Source: Patellaria atrata CBS 101060 (lineage: Eukaryota > Ascomycota > Dothideomycetes > Patellariales > Patellariaceae). Taken from it: a stretch of DNA of 64,000 bases. How positions within the stretch are numbered: the stretch's first letter is position 1; each line of letters starts with the position of its first letter. The notes below the pieces were generated by a model. That model had not been told where the DNA came from and did not search any database. It was given only the letters and a program-made list of their open reading frames with translations. Positions 10,597 to 21,342 of the stretch are shown in pieces. The stretch is taken from contig MU006098.1 in the NCBI GenBank assembly GCA_010093705.1, positions 45,981-109,980 on the forward strand, given 5' to 3'. The position numbers and the translations under genes were made by a program.

Positions 10597-11613
10597 ATGA
10601 CACCAGAAGATATATATGAAGCTATCAAAGAGCGATATAGCTCGGCTTCTCAGCCCACAAAAGATGGTCAGTACGAGTCTGCTGTGGCAAAATCCTTTGG
10701 TTACTCTGAAGAAGAGCTCAAAAGCATCCCTAAGGAGGCCAATCTCGGCTTAAGTTGCGGAAACCCTCTTGCAACTGCTGCCCTTCAAGAGGTAAGTCAG
10801 CTCTACGTCAAGTAAGTCATTGAGCTAATCCTCAAAGGGTGAAGTGGTTGTAGACCTGGGGTGTGGTGCTGGATTCGATATCTTTCTAGCTGCAAAAAGA
10901 GTCGGTTATATGGGAAAAGCTATAGGTGTGGATATGAATGAGGTACTACCGCACATGTTTCCATCACCCTAGTAATCTGCTGACGTTAGTTAGGAAATGC
11001 TCGCAAAAGCTAATAGCAACAAGGAGAAAGCTTGCGTGGATAACGTACAGTTCGTCCAAGCTCCAATCACAGACATGAACGTCTTGTCTAGCATGTCAGC
11101 AGATTGCGTTATCAGTAATTGCGTTGTAAATCTAGTCCCAGAGACAGAAAAACAGCTTGTGTTCCACGAGATGGCCAGATTACTGCGACCTGGTGGTAGA
11201 GTCGCTATTAGCGACATTCTACTGAAGAAGGATCTTCCGCCTAGTCTCCAGAGCAATTTAGCATTGTATGTTGGTTGTATCTCAGGAGCTAGCAAAGTCG
11301 AAGAGTACGAAAAGTACTTGAACGTTGCTGGGTTCAAAGGTGAGCCGCTTATCACCTGTGGATAGACGTAGAATACAAGCTAATTCTCGTCGTTTAAGAT
11401 ATTCTTATCATTGACGCTGAAAGGAACCTAAACGTTTACAAGGAGCAGTTTGAAAATAAGGACAATACGTCGTGCTGCGGAGGAGTTAAGGAGAAGGTAA
11501 AAGCACGGGGATATAATGAAAAGGGGCCAAAAAAGTCGACAGATCTTGCTAAGGAGCTTGACTTTAATTCTGTCGCAGGAAGTTTCATGGTATATGCTAT
11601 GAAGGAGAGGTAG
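10597..11613 (+). CDS. Arsenite S-adenosylmethionine methyltransferase (ArsM/AS3MT type)
   Basis: Four exons (10597-10791, 10838-10942, 10994-11339, 11399-11613) with introns of 46, 51 and 59 nt encode 286 residues. SAM-binding motif I is [17 protein letters not shown]. The three functional cysteines of the family are visible in [20 protein letters not shown] and LYVGCISGA, and a C-terminal Cys pair occurs in NTSCCGGVK. The motif [14 protein letters not shown] is also typical. The last exon completes the fold and ends [11 protein letters not shown]. These enzymes methylate As(III) to mono-, di- and trimethyl forms that are less toxic or volatile. Its neighbours are a rhodanese arsenate reductase and a bZIP gene, so it probably forms a detoxification set. 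ATG at 10597 was chosen because translation upstream of it has no other ATG. Confidence 0.93.
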
Positions 11614-12024
11614 TCTGCAACCAAAGATACAGACGGGTTTGAAAGGATTTCCCCCCCGATGCATACGGAATTCTAGTAGATGGAGAGGATAAGAAACAGA
11701 CGTACTTACCTCTAGATTCCGTTAGTTTTAAGTTTACAATGCGATTGCATATGATCACTGCTTAGGAAATATCACGCAATAGTTATCAGTGTATGTAGTT
11801 TCTGATCAAGTGAGGACATCGTCCCGTCTTTCTGATACCAATAATGATTGGTTCGGGTGCGTTATCAGAAGCCTAGAGCGGTCCGGCCGTGGTGAATTGC
11901 ATATCTCAGATGTGAGGTTAGCTGTCCATAGCCGTTTTCGTGAGGTGACCTGGTCGGTGTTGTACAAAAGGACGAGTAACACCAACAAGTCTTCAGCTTC
12001 TCGCTTTAACACTTTTGATCTAAA
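11614..12024. other. Intergenic region
   Basis: This is the spacer between the methyltransferase stop and the unknown locus. A modest open frame covers 11789-12052 on the plus strand, but it has no recognisable motif. It could be a 5' exon of the unknown gene or chance. Confidence 0.4.
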
Positions 12025-13270
12025 GGTGGCTGTGTTGATCCCAATGCAATAGAGGTCACCAGTCTTCTAGTGACAGCTTTGACTGTTGTAGCCATCACTG
12101 GTGCCATTGCTGCATCAGTCGCTTCTGTATTAGCTGTAATCGCCCATACTAAAGATGGCCAACTGGATCCGGACGAGATCAAGGCCATAGAGGGTCTCCA
12201 ACAACAACTGGACAAGCTGTCCAAGAAAGTTTTCAAATTTCGCGGTGGAAATTCAGTACCTCGTTTCGATGTCATTATACGGGCTCAGACGGTTTCGGCT
12301 ACCGTATGCCCGTGAAACTCAATCCTCCATTCCAGGCCCCCCCCATGGAAAAGAGACAACCCTAATGGGGGACTGATGGGTGGAACGCGTGCTGGTTATG
12401 ACAGGTACCCTCGGATCATCATCACCGATGATAATAGTAACATAAGGTGGCCTAACGAGGAGCTCTTCTGGCCTTGGGATTTCTGGTTCCCTGGGAGGTG
12501 CAGTCCCGAAGCCCCAAATTTCTACGGTTCCGCCCTGGCGCAGGGAGGATGGCGGAAATCCCTGCAGTGGTCCTCCAACGGCCCCTCTCGTCATCGCAGC
12601 TGTGCAATTACTATCTCAGCCAGGGGTCGTATATAATCTTGGTCCTGCTGGTGGAGTAAGAATGGTGGATCAGGGCGATATTAGCCTCTTCGAGATCCGG
12701 TGGGCTCAACACTCAATGTCGTACCCCATATTCAATAATACCGACTATGTCTTCATCCTCGGGGACTCCAATAGTAGCACAGCGAATGTTGTAAAGGACG
12801 CCTGGGCTGCACACGGGTGTGTTATTGCCACTTCAATGTACTGTTTTCCAGGTCAGGCATTCGAACTTGGTGGCTTCTCTAAAGGTGCTGGTGTCGGAGT
12901 ATATTTCCGGATCCAAGTCTGGAAGATCCCACGGAATGAACCTGATCCGAAACTTAATAAGGAGCTTGTGGAGGTCCATTCCAGTCTCAAGGCATATTTA
13001 ATCGACCGTAATCCTGACGCGCACCCAGTCCATGTGGCGAACCTTTATGTCTTTCTTGACGTACCTGGGGCAGGCCAAAACATTATTGACGTCCTTGAGA
13101 CCGGCCCGGACGTTAATAAAAGCCTATCTGATAATGGTGACGACCTGACTGGTGATTATGAGAATTTGCCAGAGTTTACTCATACAAGCAGTGGAGAGAA
13201 GCTCAAGGTTGTTTATCACATAAACAAATGCGAAAACCCGTCTGGAGAGATTGAAGTTTCAGTTAAGTAG
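12025..13270 (+). CDS. Unrecognised protein locus, frames interrupted
   Basis: The best-supported part is a continuous frame from about 12446 to the stop at 13270. It includes VVYNLGPAGGVRMVDQGD, then SLFEIRWAQHSMSYPIFNNT, an Ala/Gly-rich GGFSKGAGVGVYF and an acidic C-terminal third. Upstream, 12025-12315 encodes a hydrophobic helix (VVAITGAIAASVASVLAVIA) followed by a charged amphipathic segment (LDPDEIKAIEGLQQQLDKL) in a different frame, and Pro-rich sequence lies between. No start codon or splice set joins these pieces cleanly. I do not recognise the family. A multi-exon gene whose introns I could not place, or a decayed gene, are both possible. Codon use in the 3' part looks coding. Confidence 0.45.
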
Positions 13271-13625
13271 ACATAGCTGTAGTGCACAATCCGAGACTGA
13301 GGTCAATTTATCTGTAAGAGTAACTTAAGCTAATCTAGCGGAAAACCACGGTTGAGTCAGTAAGGAGAAATAAATTTTAGCATACATTCTTTCCATTGTA
13401 CCTTTAAAATGCATACTGCGGGGAGTCCCGTCCCGTCCATTGAAGATCCCACGAAGATGTATCCGTAAGCCCAGTTGTCATTAGTTCTAACGTAAACGAC
13501 AAGCGAGCTGCGCAGACAAGCGGGCTGCGCAGTTCTCACCAAATAAGCAGCTCTACTAGCAATTGCTCCACCACGCAGTAGTATTTTTTGAAGCTGTAAC
13601 TTGTAGTCGATTCTATAGAGTCTAA

Positions 13626-15135
13626 TTAATCTCTGCCGCATGTACGAGAGTTGTGTCCTGCGTTGCCGCAGGTTCTGCAGCGCTGCTGAGTCGCCGCGTC
13701 GCCTCTTGCGCGCTGCCTATTCTGACGCGTTTCCTCTCTAATCTGCTCATCAACGTTAATTTGAGCTATTAATTCTGCGCCTTCTACCTTTGTTAAGCAT
13801 CCTTGAAGCTGTAAACGCTTCTTCTGGCGCTTCTTACGTCGTGTTGCAGCCTCATTTGCTCTGCGTAGGTTGGCGACTTCTAACTGTAAAATGACTCCAT
13901 GGTGTATCATCAATTTTGCACCTTTTGATAGGCGGTCAAGTGACTTATTGATAGATGTAGGAGAGCTATTCTGATGCCTCTTAATCCTATTACGAATAAA
14001 GGCAGTTTGAGAGTCTAGTTCCTGCGCGTTGCATGGTGTTTTTGACTCCCATTCTTGTAGTACTGGTGGTGACGGCGTACGCAGCTTGATCTCCAGTTTT
14101 GAGACTACTATCTCTGAGTCTAGAGGAACTAGACCTGCTCCTGCGAATCCTGCGCGGATATTCTTCTCTGTAATTGATTCCTGGTAGGCTTGTTTAAAGA
14201 CTGGGAGAAACTCGAGCTTGGTGATGTGGTTAATAGAGCTGCGCATCAGATCCTCTACACCACGCCCATACGCCTTCTTCAATGNNNNNNNNNNNNNNNN
14301 NNNNNNNNNNNNNNNNNNNNNNNNNNNNNNNNNNNNNNNNNNNNNNNNNNNNNNNNNNNNNNNNNNNNNNNNNNNNNNNNNNNNNNNNNNNNNNNNNNNN
14401 NNNNNNNNNNNNNNNNNNNNNNNNNNNNNNNNNNNNNNNNNNNNNNNNNNNNNNNNNNNNNNNNNNNNNNNNNNNNNNNNNNNNNNNNNNNNNNNNNNNN
14501 NNNNNNNNNNNNNNNNNNNNNNNNNNNNNNNNNNNNNNNNNNNNNNNNNNNNNNNNNNNNNNNNNNNNNNNNNNNNNNNNNNNNNNNNNNNNNNNNNNNN
14601 NNNNNNNNNNNNNNNNNNNNNNNNNNNNNNNNNNNNNNNNNNNNNNNNNNNNNNNNNNNNNNNNNNNNNNNNNNNNNNNNNNNNNNNNNNNNNNNNNNNN
14701 NNNNNNNNNNNNNNNNNNNNNNNNNNNNNNNNNNNNNNNNNNNNNNNNNNNNNNNNNNNNNNNNNNNNNNNNNNNNNNNNNNNNNNNNNNNNNNNNNNNN
14801 NNNNNNNNNNNNNNNNNNNNNNNNNNNNNNNNNNNNNNNNNNNNNNNNNNNNNNNNNNNNNNNNNNNNNNNNNNNNNNNNNNNNNNNNNNNNNNNNNNNN
14901 NNNNNNNNNNNNNNNNNNNNNNNNNNNNNNNNNNNNNNNNNNNNNNNNNNNNNNNNNNNNNNNNNNNNNNNNNNNNNNNTGAGTTAAGCTCAAGAATGTA
15001 GTTTACAATAGCCTCCTCTTCTAACTTAGTGAGCCTCTTTGAGTTGGGCTCGCAATCGCGTCGTGTAGAGATTCCAGCGCGTCGTGACCTTAGTGTTGAT
15101 TCGGGGACGTCAAACGCCATAGCAGCTTGGCGCAT
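13626..15135 (-). CDS. Fot1/pogo transposase of element 1 (interrupted by assembly gap)
   Basis: The N-terminal part (15135 to 14980) reads RQAAMAFDVPESTLRSRRAGI and LTKLEEEAIVNYILELNS, i.e. a psq-type helix-turn-helix and the start of a CENP-B/Tc5-type DNA-binding domain. The DDE catalytic core is mostly hidden by the N run. The C-terminal part after the gap includes LEFLPVFKQAYQESITEKNIRAGF, typical of the region after the DDE domain, then a basic segment and a CCHC zinc knuckle (CRTCGNAGHNSRTC) at the end. A stop lies only two codons before the first visible Met, so the true N terminus may be missing. Whether the copy is active cannot be judged because of the gap. Confidence 0.85.
14285..14979. 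other. Assembly gap (N run)
   Basis: There are 695 consecutive undetermined bases inside the transposase gene. The flanking sequence belongs to one element, so the gap probably reflects repeat collapse in the assembly. Any open frame spanning it is meaningless. Confidence 1.
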
Positions 15136-15329
15136 ACTTTAAATTGATTGGAATTAAGAGCTGATAGAGCTAGGTTGATTCTGCCTTCTTTTTGAGCTAA
15201 TTGAGTACTGCGTTATTGATTCATGGTGGGTTGATTGTAGGAGAACTAGTTTTGGTGAGAACTGCGCAGCTCGCTTGTCTGCGCAGCTCGCTTGTCGTTT
15301 GCGTTACCTTAATAAGCGAGGACTGTTTA

Positions 15330-17163
15330 ACGTGCTTCACCAGTCAGTGGGACACACCAGTCAGTGGGACATCCCACCAAAACCACCCCACGTCTTCAAC
15401 AAAATCAACAATGCCACTAACACAGAACCTTCAGAAGCCCCGGCAAGAAGGTAGGTTACTTATTACTACTAAGTCGCTTCAAGAAAACAGAATTTCAAGT
15501 GTCCGGAAGGCCGCCGGATTGTACGATGTTCCAAAGTCTACTCTCCATCGTCGCGTACATGGCATAACACCTTAGAGCGTGTCTAATTCGCAAAAACGAA
15601 AGCTACAGCTATCTGAGCAGCAGGCACTCGTAGAATGGGTCCTAGATCTCGACCGACGCGGATTTCCGCCCCATATCATCGAAGTACGACGAATGGCAGA
15701 CCATTTACTCGCGGCACGCGGCCAGAATCCTCCTCCCACACCCGCTGGTAAGAACTGGGTATGCCGCTTTATCAACAACCAGCCAGACCTACAGACAAAA
15801 TGGAATAGGAAGTTTCATTCTCAAGGCGCGAAATGCGAAGATCGAGACATATTTCGCGAGTGGTATGGGCGTGTAAACGAGACGCGCCAGAAGTATGGCA
15901 TCTTAGACGAAGATAGCTACAACTTTGACGAGACTGGATTTATGATGGGTGTATCTGCGACATCAAAAGTCGTTACAAGCTCTGATACTATAAGCCAAGC
16001 AATTCTCATACAACCGGGCAATCGCGAATGGTCAACGGTGATTGAATGTATTAATGCCACCGGGTGGGCAATCCCGCCCTTCGTTATCCTTCCAGGAAAG
16101 CTCCACCAGTCAAGCTGGTATCAGGGTCTACCCGGTGACTAGATGCTCGCTGTTAGCGATAATGGCTGGACAACAAATAAACTAGGATTCGAATGGATTA
16201 AGCACTTTGACAACTGTACAAAGTCTTATACAAAGGGGGTCTACCGTCTACTTATACTTGACGGTCATGGTAGCCACGCAACGCCTGAATTTGACCAATA
16301 CTGTATGGAAAATTAAGATTATTACCCTCTGCATGCCGTCGCATACGTCACATCGTCTTCAGCCGCTTGACGTAAGCTGCTACTCTCCTCTAAAGGTTGC
16401 GTACGGTCACCAGGTTCAAGAGCTCGCCCGTCATGGAATCCACCATATTGATAAAGAAGACTTCCTAGCAATATATACTAAGGTACGGCTATCTGTCTTT
16501 ACAGATCAGAATATTAGAAGCGGATTTCTTGCTACGGGCCTAGTGCCATACGACCCTGAGCACGTCATATCGTCACTTCCAATCACGAAGACTTTGACTC
16601 CACCAGGCACGGCTAATAGGGAAGCACCTCAATGGACTTCAGAAACACCACATACTACTGCCCAGCTAGAGCAGCAGGCAAAGCTTATACGGGACATCCT
16701 TCGGCATCAGTCACAGTGCCCTACTAGCCGAGCAATCAATCAACTTGTTAAAGGATGCCAGATGGCGATGCATTCCGCTACCATACTTGCAAAGCAGAAT
16801 ATAGAGCTTCGTACAGAAAATTAACGTCGAAAACGGAAACAGCAGCACCGCCGAAGGTATATCGCGCATGGAGGGGCTCTACAGGCTCAGCAGGCCCAGC
16901 TTATAGCTGAGGAGTTGGAAAATATGGAGCAGGAGGCCAACCAGAACTGGGCTGGTCAGACGCGACAGCGAGCAGCACCAACGTGCTCTAACTGCCATAT
17001 CCAAGGCCACACAAGGCGTCAATGTACTAGTGTCTCAAGTAGCTCCTAAGCATAATTTTATTTGAATATATTTTGTTGTAGTGGAGTAATTGTATGAAAA
17101 CGCTGGTTGATCTTGGTGGGGTGTCCCACTGACTGGTGTGTCCCACTGACTGGTGAAGCACGT
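15330..17163 (+). mobile_element. Fot1/pogo-type DNA transposon, element 2
   Basis: The element is 1834 bp and flanked by TA at 15328-15329 and 17164-17165. The ends read ACGTGCTT, two tandem copies of a 17-mer (CACCAGTCAGTGGGACA), then a CCCACCAA block. Left units are 15338-15354 and 15355-15371; right units are 17155-17139 and 17138-17122 on the complement. The architecture matches element 1, but the sequence is different, so it is a separate family. It begins 25 bp after element 1 ends. A second copy of this family starts at 63138. Confidence 0.95.
15411..17049 (+). pseudogene. Fot1/pogo transposase of element 2, inactivated
   Basis: The protein starts MPLTQNLQKPRQEG and shows a psq-type HTH (SVRKAAGLYDVPKSTLHRR), a second DNA-binding domain (KNWVCRFINNQPDLQ) and the DDE core: first Asp in YNFDETGFMMG, second in LLILDGHGSHATPEFDQYC, third in HRLQPLDVSCYSPLK. 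It ends with a CCHC knuckle (CSNCHIQGHTRRQC). The frame is broken by TAG at 15573-15575 and 16140-16142, a one-base frame change near 16310, and TAA at 16822-16824. TAG stops in place of CAG or TGG are C-to-T type changes and fit mild RIP. The copy cannot make full-length transposase. Confidence 0.92.
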
Positions 17164-17278
17164 TACAGTACAAGACCCGAGACCCGACCTTAGCGTGACA
17201 TCAACGCGCCTGTACACGCGACGTTTTCTCTCCCTGTGACAACAACAAATTCATAATTTTCCCTTTATAGACGTTAAG

Positions 17279-19133
17279 ATGGCAGCCTCTCCCGCCCCGA
17301 AGCGTCGCAAGAGCTCACCAACGAAATTGATAGCCGTTACAACACCTGGATCTCAGGCATTAGCAAGATCTCCCGCGCGTCGAGCATCATACTTATCCCC
17401 TACAAAAGCCAGTTTGGCTCGGTTTAATCCAAATTTGCTTCCTACCACCACCCCGCCGAGAGGAACCTTTGCATATCAACCCAACCTAAAAGAAGCGAGA
17501 AAAGGTCCTGAAGGACAAGTTGACGAGGATCGGGATGGTGCAAATGCGCAATTGTCTCTAGAGATTACGAATGATGTACCACGTACAGTCGAAAATGCAA
17601 AAGCTCTTGGATCTCCTGCAGCAACAGCCGTTTTACCAGCGCAAAAAGATGCAGGAGAGGAAACTCTAATACCACCGGTTCTTCTGTACTCATCTCCGAG
17701 GAGACTTAGACTAAGACGGAGCATGAATAGTTCAGCTTCAAGTCAGGGGTTGAGATCATCACCTTTGAGGCCGATACGGCAGCCAACGCTCCGTATACCA
17801 AAGGTTAATTCCAGAGTTCCCGGAGATGCTGGCGACGTAGAGAACGTGGAGCCAAATAACACCTGGACTGACGGGCCGGGAAAGTTACTCTTCAAACCGA
17901 AGGCCACCGTAGTAGACGAAGAGAGAAGAAGAAAGCAAAAAGAGCGAGAGTCGCTTCGTGAGGAACTAGAAGCGCTGGAAATCAATGTTCAGCTTTTTGA
18001 GCGAGAGCTCATGAATCTTAAGACCATCGTTACTAATGATGTTGATAGCCATGACGTCAGAAACCTCCTGTAAGTACTCTCCGTATGTGCAAGTTGATGG
18101 GTGCTCACGGGTGTATAGAGCATTAACCAACAATGCGAATCTGCTACCGACAGGCCATGTTCCAGAGCAGAAAACAGCGCCACTTTCTCAGCTCTTATCC
18201 TCGTTTCTGCCATTTTCTAGGCCAATTCCTAAATATAAACTTCCTCCCGACCTAGCGCCTTCCCCAGCATTAAACCCGCCACAGTCTCATGAGGCGATAG
18301 ATCTAGAAAATCCAATACCATATCTTCGTCTATTTACCCTTTTAACTTTCACATCTTCCATTAGCCATGTTTCGTCCAGTGCTTCTTCTACTCACCAGAC
18401 TCATAAAATCCAAGTTACTGGACCCCTAAACCTCTTACGATCAGATCTAAGAATGACTATTGATACGGAGATACATAAAATAGCTAGTTTAGAGATAATT
18501 CATCTTTCAACTTGGGCTGCCGATGAACTGAACCCCTGGTTAACCGTACGCGCCGAACTAAAGGACGTATCTAGTATATGCTGGGCGTTGGATTCGTACT
18601 GGACGCTCTGCCGGAAACGTGCTGAGTGCTGGGCGAAGTGTGAACGAGAATTTGGACAATGGATATATGGATCGGACGGTCCAAAAGTTGGAAGGGAAAC
18701 GAAGAGGGGACGAGAAGCAGTTGTTGATAATTCCGATGGAGATGGCGAAGAGGTATCTGGAATCTCTACAGGAGACCTATCCTGGAGTACGAACAAGCAG
18801 AGACCCCGAATGACGAGAGGAGAGTTGCAGCGGAATGTTGGGAAAAGCGTGCTCGCATTTCGAAATCGGAATACTAGACTCCAGGTTGATTGGAAAATCA
18901 AGCTCGATTGGACGGGGGAGGCAGAGTCACACGTCAAGGTGTCTGCTGCATTCCCTGCAGTCTGTGAGTATCCTTTGCGAAATATCGAAATATCGTATAC
19001 TAATGTCTATATAGGGCATGAAGCTGACGACCGAAAAGACCTGTCGAAAGTCCCGGCGACTTTTGACCTACTAGTTCAAGAAAGGGGTATATATCTAGCT
19101 ATTAAGGCACTTGTTGAGTTACTATTCTCTTAG
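17279..19133 (+). CDS. Conserved coiled-coil protein, possible kinetochore component
   Basis: Three exons (17279-18069, 18119-18963, 19015-19133; introns 49 and 51 nt) encode 584 residues. The first 200 residues are disordered and basic, with SPTK, SPAR and SPLR phosphosite-like motifs (KRRKSSPTK at the start). A coiled coil follows at about 214-250 (rich in Glu, Arg and Leu), then RNLLALTNNANLLP and a folded C-terminal half with DLRMTIDTEIHKIASLEI, DDRKDLSKVPATFDLL and a C-terminal LVELLF. A coiled coil followed by an alpha/beta region resembles CENP-O/P-type (RWD) kinetochore subunits, but I cannot confirm this. Element 2 ends only 115 bp upstream of the ATG, so part of the promoter has been displaced. 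Confidence 0.72.
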
Positions 19134-19166
19134 ATACCCCTCTGTTCAATAAATTATATAGAGACA

Positions 19167-20166
19167 TTATTTAGTCATCAAACATCCTCCCTGGGGACCA
19201 TTAGGTTGGTCGGGTATAACCTTTGCTTCCTTCCGCGGTGGGCGTTGACCGAAAATATCGCTTCCGACTCTCACCTCGTTACTTCCTAACCGAATCGCAC
19301 TCTCAAAATCAGCGCTCATACCCATACTTAGCTCCAGGCTCTCTTGTTCGACGCCCAAATCCCCAGCGACCTTATCACGAACTTCCTTTAGTTTGATGAA
19401 ATCCTCATTCTCATTCTCCTCGGTCGTGGCCTGCGATCTAGCAATAGCCCCAATCGTCATCAACCCTCCTAATTTCAGGTGTGGACACTTCTCCATGACG
19501 TGCTTAGCCAAATCTGTCGCGTCCTGCGGCTCACAGCCGCTCTTCTCTGCCTCTCCAGACGTATTCACCTGCACCATAACTCTCAACCGTTCCACATCCT
19601 CAGCCTCCTCCCCATTCTGCCTCCGTTCCTCCAAGCTCTTAGCCAGGGCATCTCGTCCCTTCTCTAACTCATCAGCTTTCTTAGCCGTATCAACGCTTGA
19701 AACACTGTACAAGTTCGGGATCTTCTGCGCAAGGGCCTTGCATTTGTTGCTCTGAAGTGCGCCGATGAAATGCCAGTGGATGCTCCGCGGCAGGAGCGCA
19801 GCTTTTGCCTCGAGTTCTTGAAGGTAATTTTCCCCGAAATGGAGTTGTGCCGGGGGATGGGGGATGTCCTGAGGTATGAAGGATGGTTGTGGTTTATGAA
19901 GGGCAAGGATGTCGGTTGCAGGGTGGAGTTTGGATACGGCTATTAAGCGGACCTGAAACTATGAGTTCAGTATATTATAGCTGGCGTGTAGTAGAGAGTT
20001 AGGTATGTAGTCCTGTGGAATTGTTGGAAGCGCAAAGAAAATGTACCTTTCCACCGCTCCTGTTTGCGTTGTCAATCCGTTTCAGTATGCCGTGAATATT
20101 CTCAATCAAAGTTCGACCTCGGTTAGGATCCACCACGAGCTTATTCATGTCGTCTTCGCTCGCCAT
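19167..20166 (-). CDS. Pyridoxal phosphate homeostasis protein (YggS/PLPBP family)
   Basis: Two exons (20166-20047 and 19952-19167) with a 94-nt intron give 301 residues. Exon 2 begins VRLIAVSKLHPATDILAL, where the Lys of AVSK is the PLP Schiff-base lysine. Then come LHFGENYLQELEAKA, IHWHFIGALQSNK, LGGLMTIGAI and LSMGMSADFESAIRLGSNEVRVGSDIFG, all family hallmarks of the alanine-racemase-like TIM barrel. Members buffer PLP and show no strong enzyme activity. It is about 45 residues longer than yeast YBL036C, owing to a Glu-rich insertion (EKGRDALAKSLEERRQNGEE) and a short C-terminal tail. It lies tail to head with DPM3. Confidence 0.93.
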
Positions 20167-20573
20167 GTCTCTGCAGGATTGAATTCTAAGCTTCTTCTCG
20201 ACCCCATCGGGTTGTTAATATGGGTGTGTCGGATTTACTTCGGGTTCAGTGACATCGATTTACTTCTGGTTACCCTACGATGAATCACCACTGATACCCA
20301 GTATTCGCGACGCACTCGGTAGCTGGTGACGAAGAAATGGGCTGATGGAGCGTATATAGACATTCAGTTTCAGGATATTTGAGCGACCGAAGCGATAAGC
20401 CGGAATGGAATTGTTCTTCTGTCAATAGAGGGCCTTGGGTAGTTCTAACCATGAAGCTTGCAGACTCAGACAATTTGCAGACGAAATATTCAACATGAAT
20501 TAGAATTTGTAAATCATTTGTCCCATTCCAGTTCATATTGAGTTTAACTACATCTTGCCGTATATCATCCCTC
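20167..20573. other. Intergenic region, PLP protein promoter and DPM3 3' region
   Basis: This is a 407-bp spacer. A minus-strand open frame at 20285-20590 has no recognisable motif and overlaps the DPM3 stop; it is probably untranslated sequence. Confidence 0.5.
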
Positions 20574-20960
20574 TCAATCCACAGAAACACCCTTTGCTCT
20601 CAACTCCGTCTTCGCCTGATCAATTTGACCCATCAACTCTTTATAAGCATCGGGTACATCATTGAAGGTAAAAACGCCTAGACCAAGTTTGAAGAGGAGA
20701 TAAGCGCCGAATGAAACTATGACCCAGAAGGGTAGCTAGCAAGGGAGGAAGATATCAGTCTAGTTATTCTAAGGTCGAACTGATCTAGGTACGCACGTAT
20801 GGAATGACTTCATCCTGTATCTTCGATGGCAGAGGTATGAGGCCGAGCGAGCAGGAGAGGTAGACCTAGGGAGCGCATCAGAATTGGAGACTTGATTGTC
20901 AGGATAACTTACTGAGGAGAGCAGAAGACCGAGGGAGATGTGCTGTTGAGCGCGCGTCAT
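20574..20960 (-). CDS. DPM3: Dolichol-phosphate mannosyltransferase subunit 3
   Basis: Three small exons (20960-20913, 20865-20797, 20735-20574) with introns of 47 and 61 nt give 92 residues, exactly the DPM3 size. The product starts MTRAQQHISLGLLLSSVYLS, continues LGLIPLPSKIQDEVIPYLPF and WVIVSFGAYLLFKLG (two transmembrane helices), then VFTFNDVPDAYKELMGQID and a short acidic coiled coil. DPM3 tethers the catalytic DPM1 to DPM2 in the ER membrane, where dolichol-phosphate-mannose is made for N-glycans, O-mannosylation and GPI anchors. No single long open frame covers the gene; recognition depended on splicing. HUT1 in this window also serves the secretory pathway, but the two are 15 kb apart. 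Confidence 0.95.
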
Positions 20961-21342
20961 AGTTCAAGGCAGAGATGATGGCTATTGAGTGTGTTGCTGT
21001 CGCAGGGCTCTCACTATTGTGTACATCCAGGTGTCGAGATTCCAAAATCCCAATTTCTCGACAAGGGGTTACGCACAGACCGAAAACACGACTTCACATG
21101 CCCAGGCATCAACATCTCACCAATTATTCTCAAATTCTTTTATCTTCAAGGATTCTTATTCAAAGTTGCTCCTTCAATACTGCTAGCTATCCTATTAAGC
21201 TACGTCCCCTTGCAAATTCAGTTGATATCCTTGCTTTTTTTGATGGTTTCCAGTCTCCTATGCAAAAAAAGCTCATCAGTCCCACAACTTGTCTCACGAA
21301 AAGGGTACTGTTCACTTCCTCATAAACTTTTAAATTATCATT
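20961..21342. promoter_or_regulatory. Divergent promoter region, DPM3 / SmgGDS-like gene
   Basis: This 382-bp interval between two divergent start codons has T-rich tracts around 21225-21270. I identified no specific element. Several short plus-strand frames overlap one another here and look like chance. Confidence 0.45.

Larger units (their letters stand above)
13490..15304 (-). mobile_element. Fot1/pogo-type DNA transposon, element 1
   Basis: The ends are inverted repeats of about 50 bp flanked by TA (13488-13489 and 15305-15306), the target duplication of Tc1/mariner/pogo elements. Each end reads ACGYAAAC, then two tandem copies of a 17-mer (GACAAGCGAGCTGCGCA), then GTTCTCACCAAA. In the left end the units are 13498-13514 and 13515-13531. 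In the right end, on the complementary strand, they are 15296-15280 and 15279-15263. Total length is about 1.8 kb, normal for Fot1 elements, though 695 bases are unknown. The transposase lies on the minus strand. Confidence 0.93.

Noticed and set aside
12319-12594. Pro-rich frame on the minus strand within the unknown locus
   Set aside because: The plus-strand frames there have better continuity to 13270; the minus frame has no start context or motif.
14190-15001. Long open frames across the N run
   Set aside because: They are made of undetermined bases and carry no evidence.
20285-20590. Minus-strand frame of 101 residues overlapping the DPM3 stop
   Set aside because: There is no motif, and it lies in the 3' region of DPM3 once that gene is spliced correctly.
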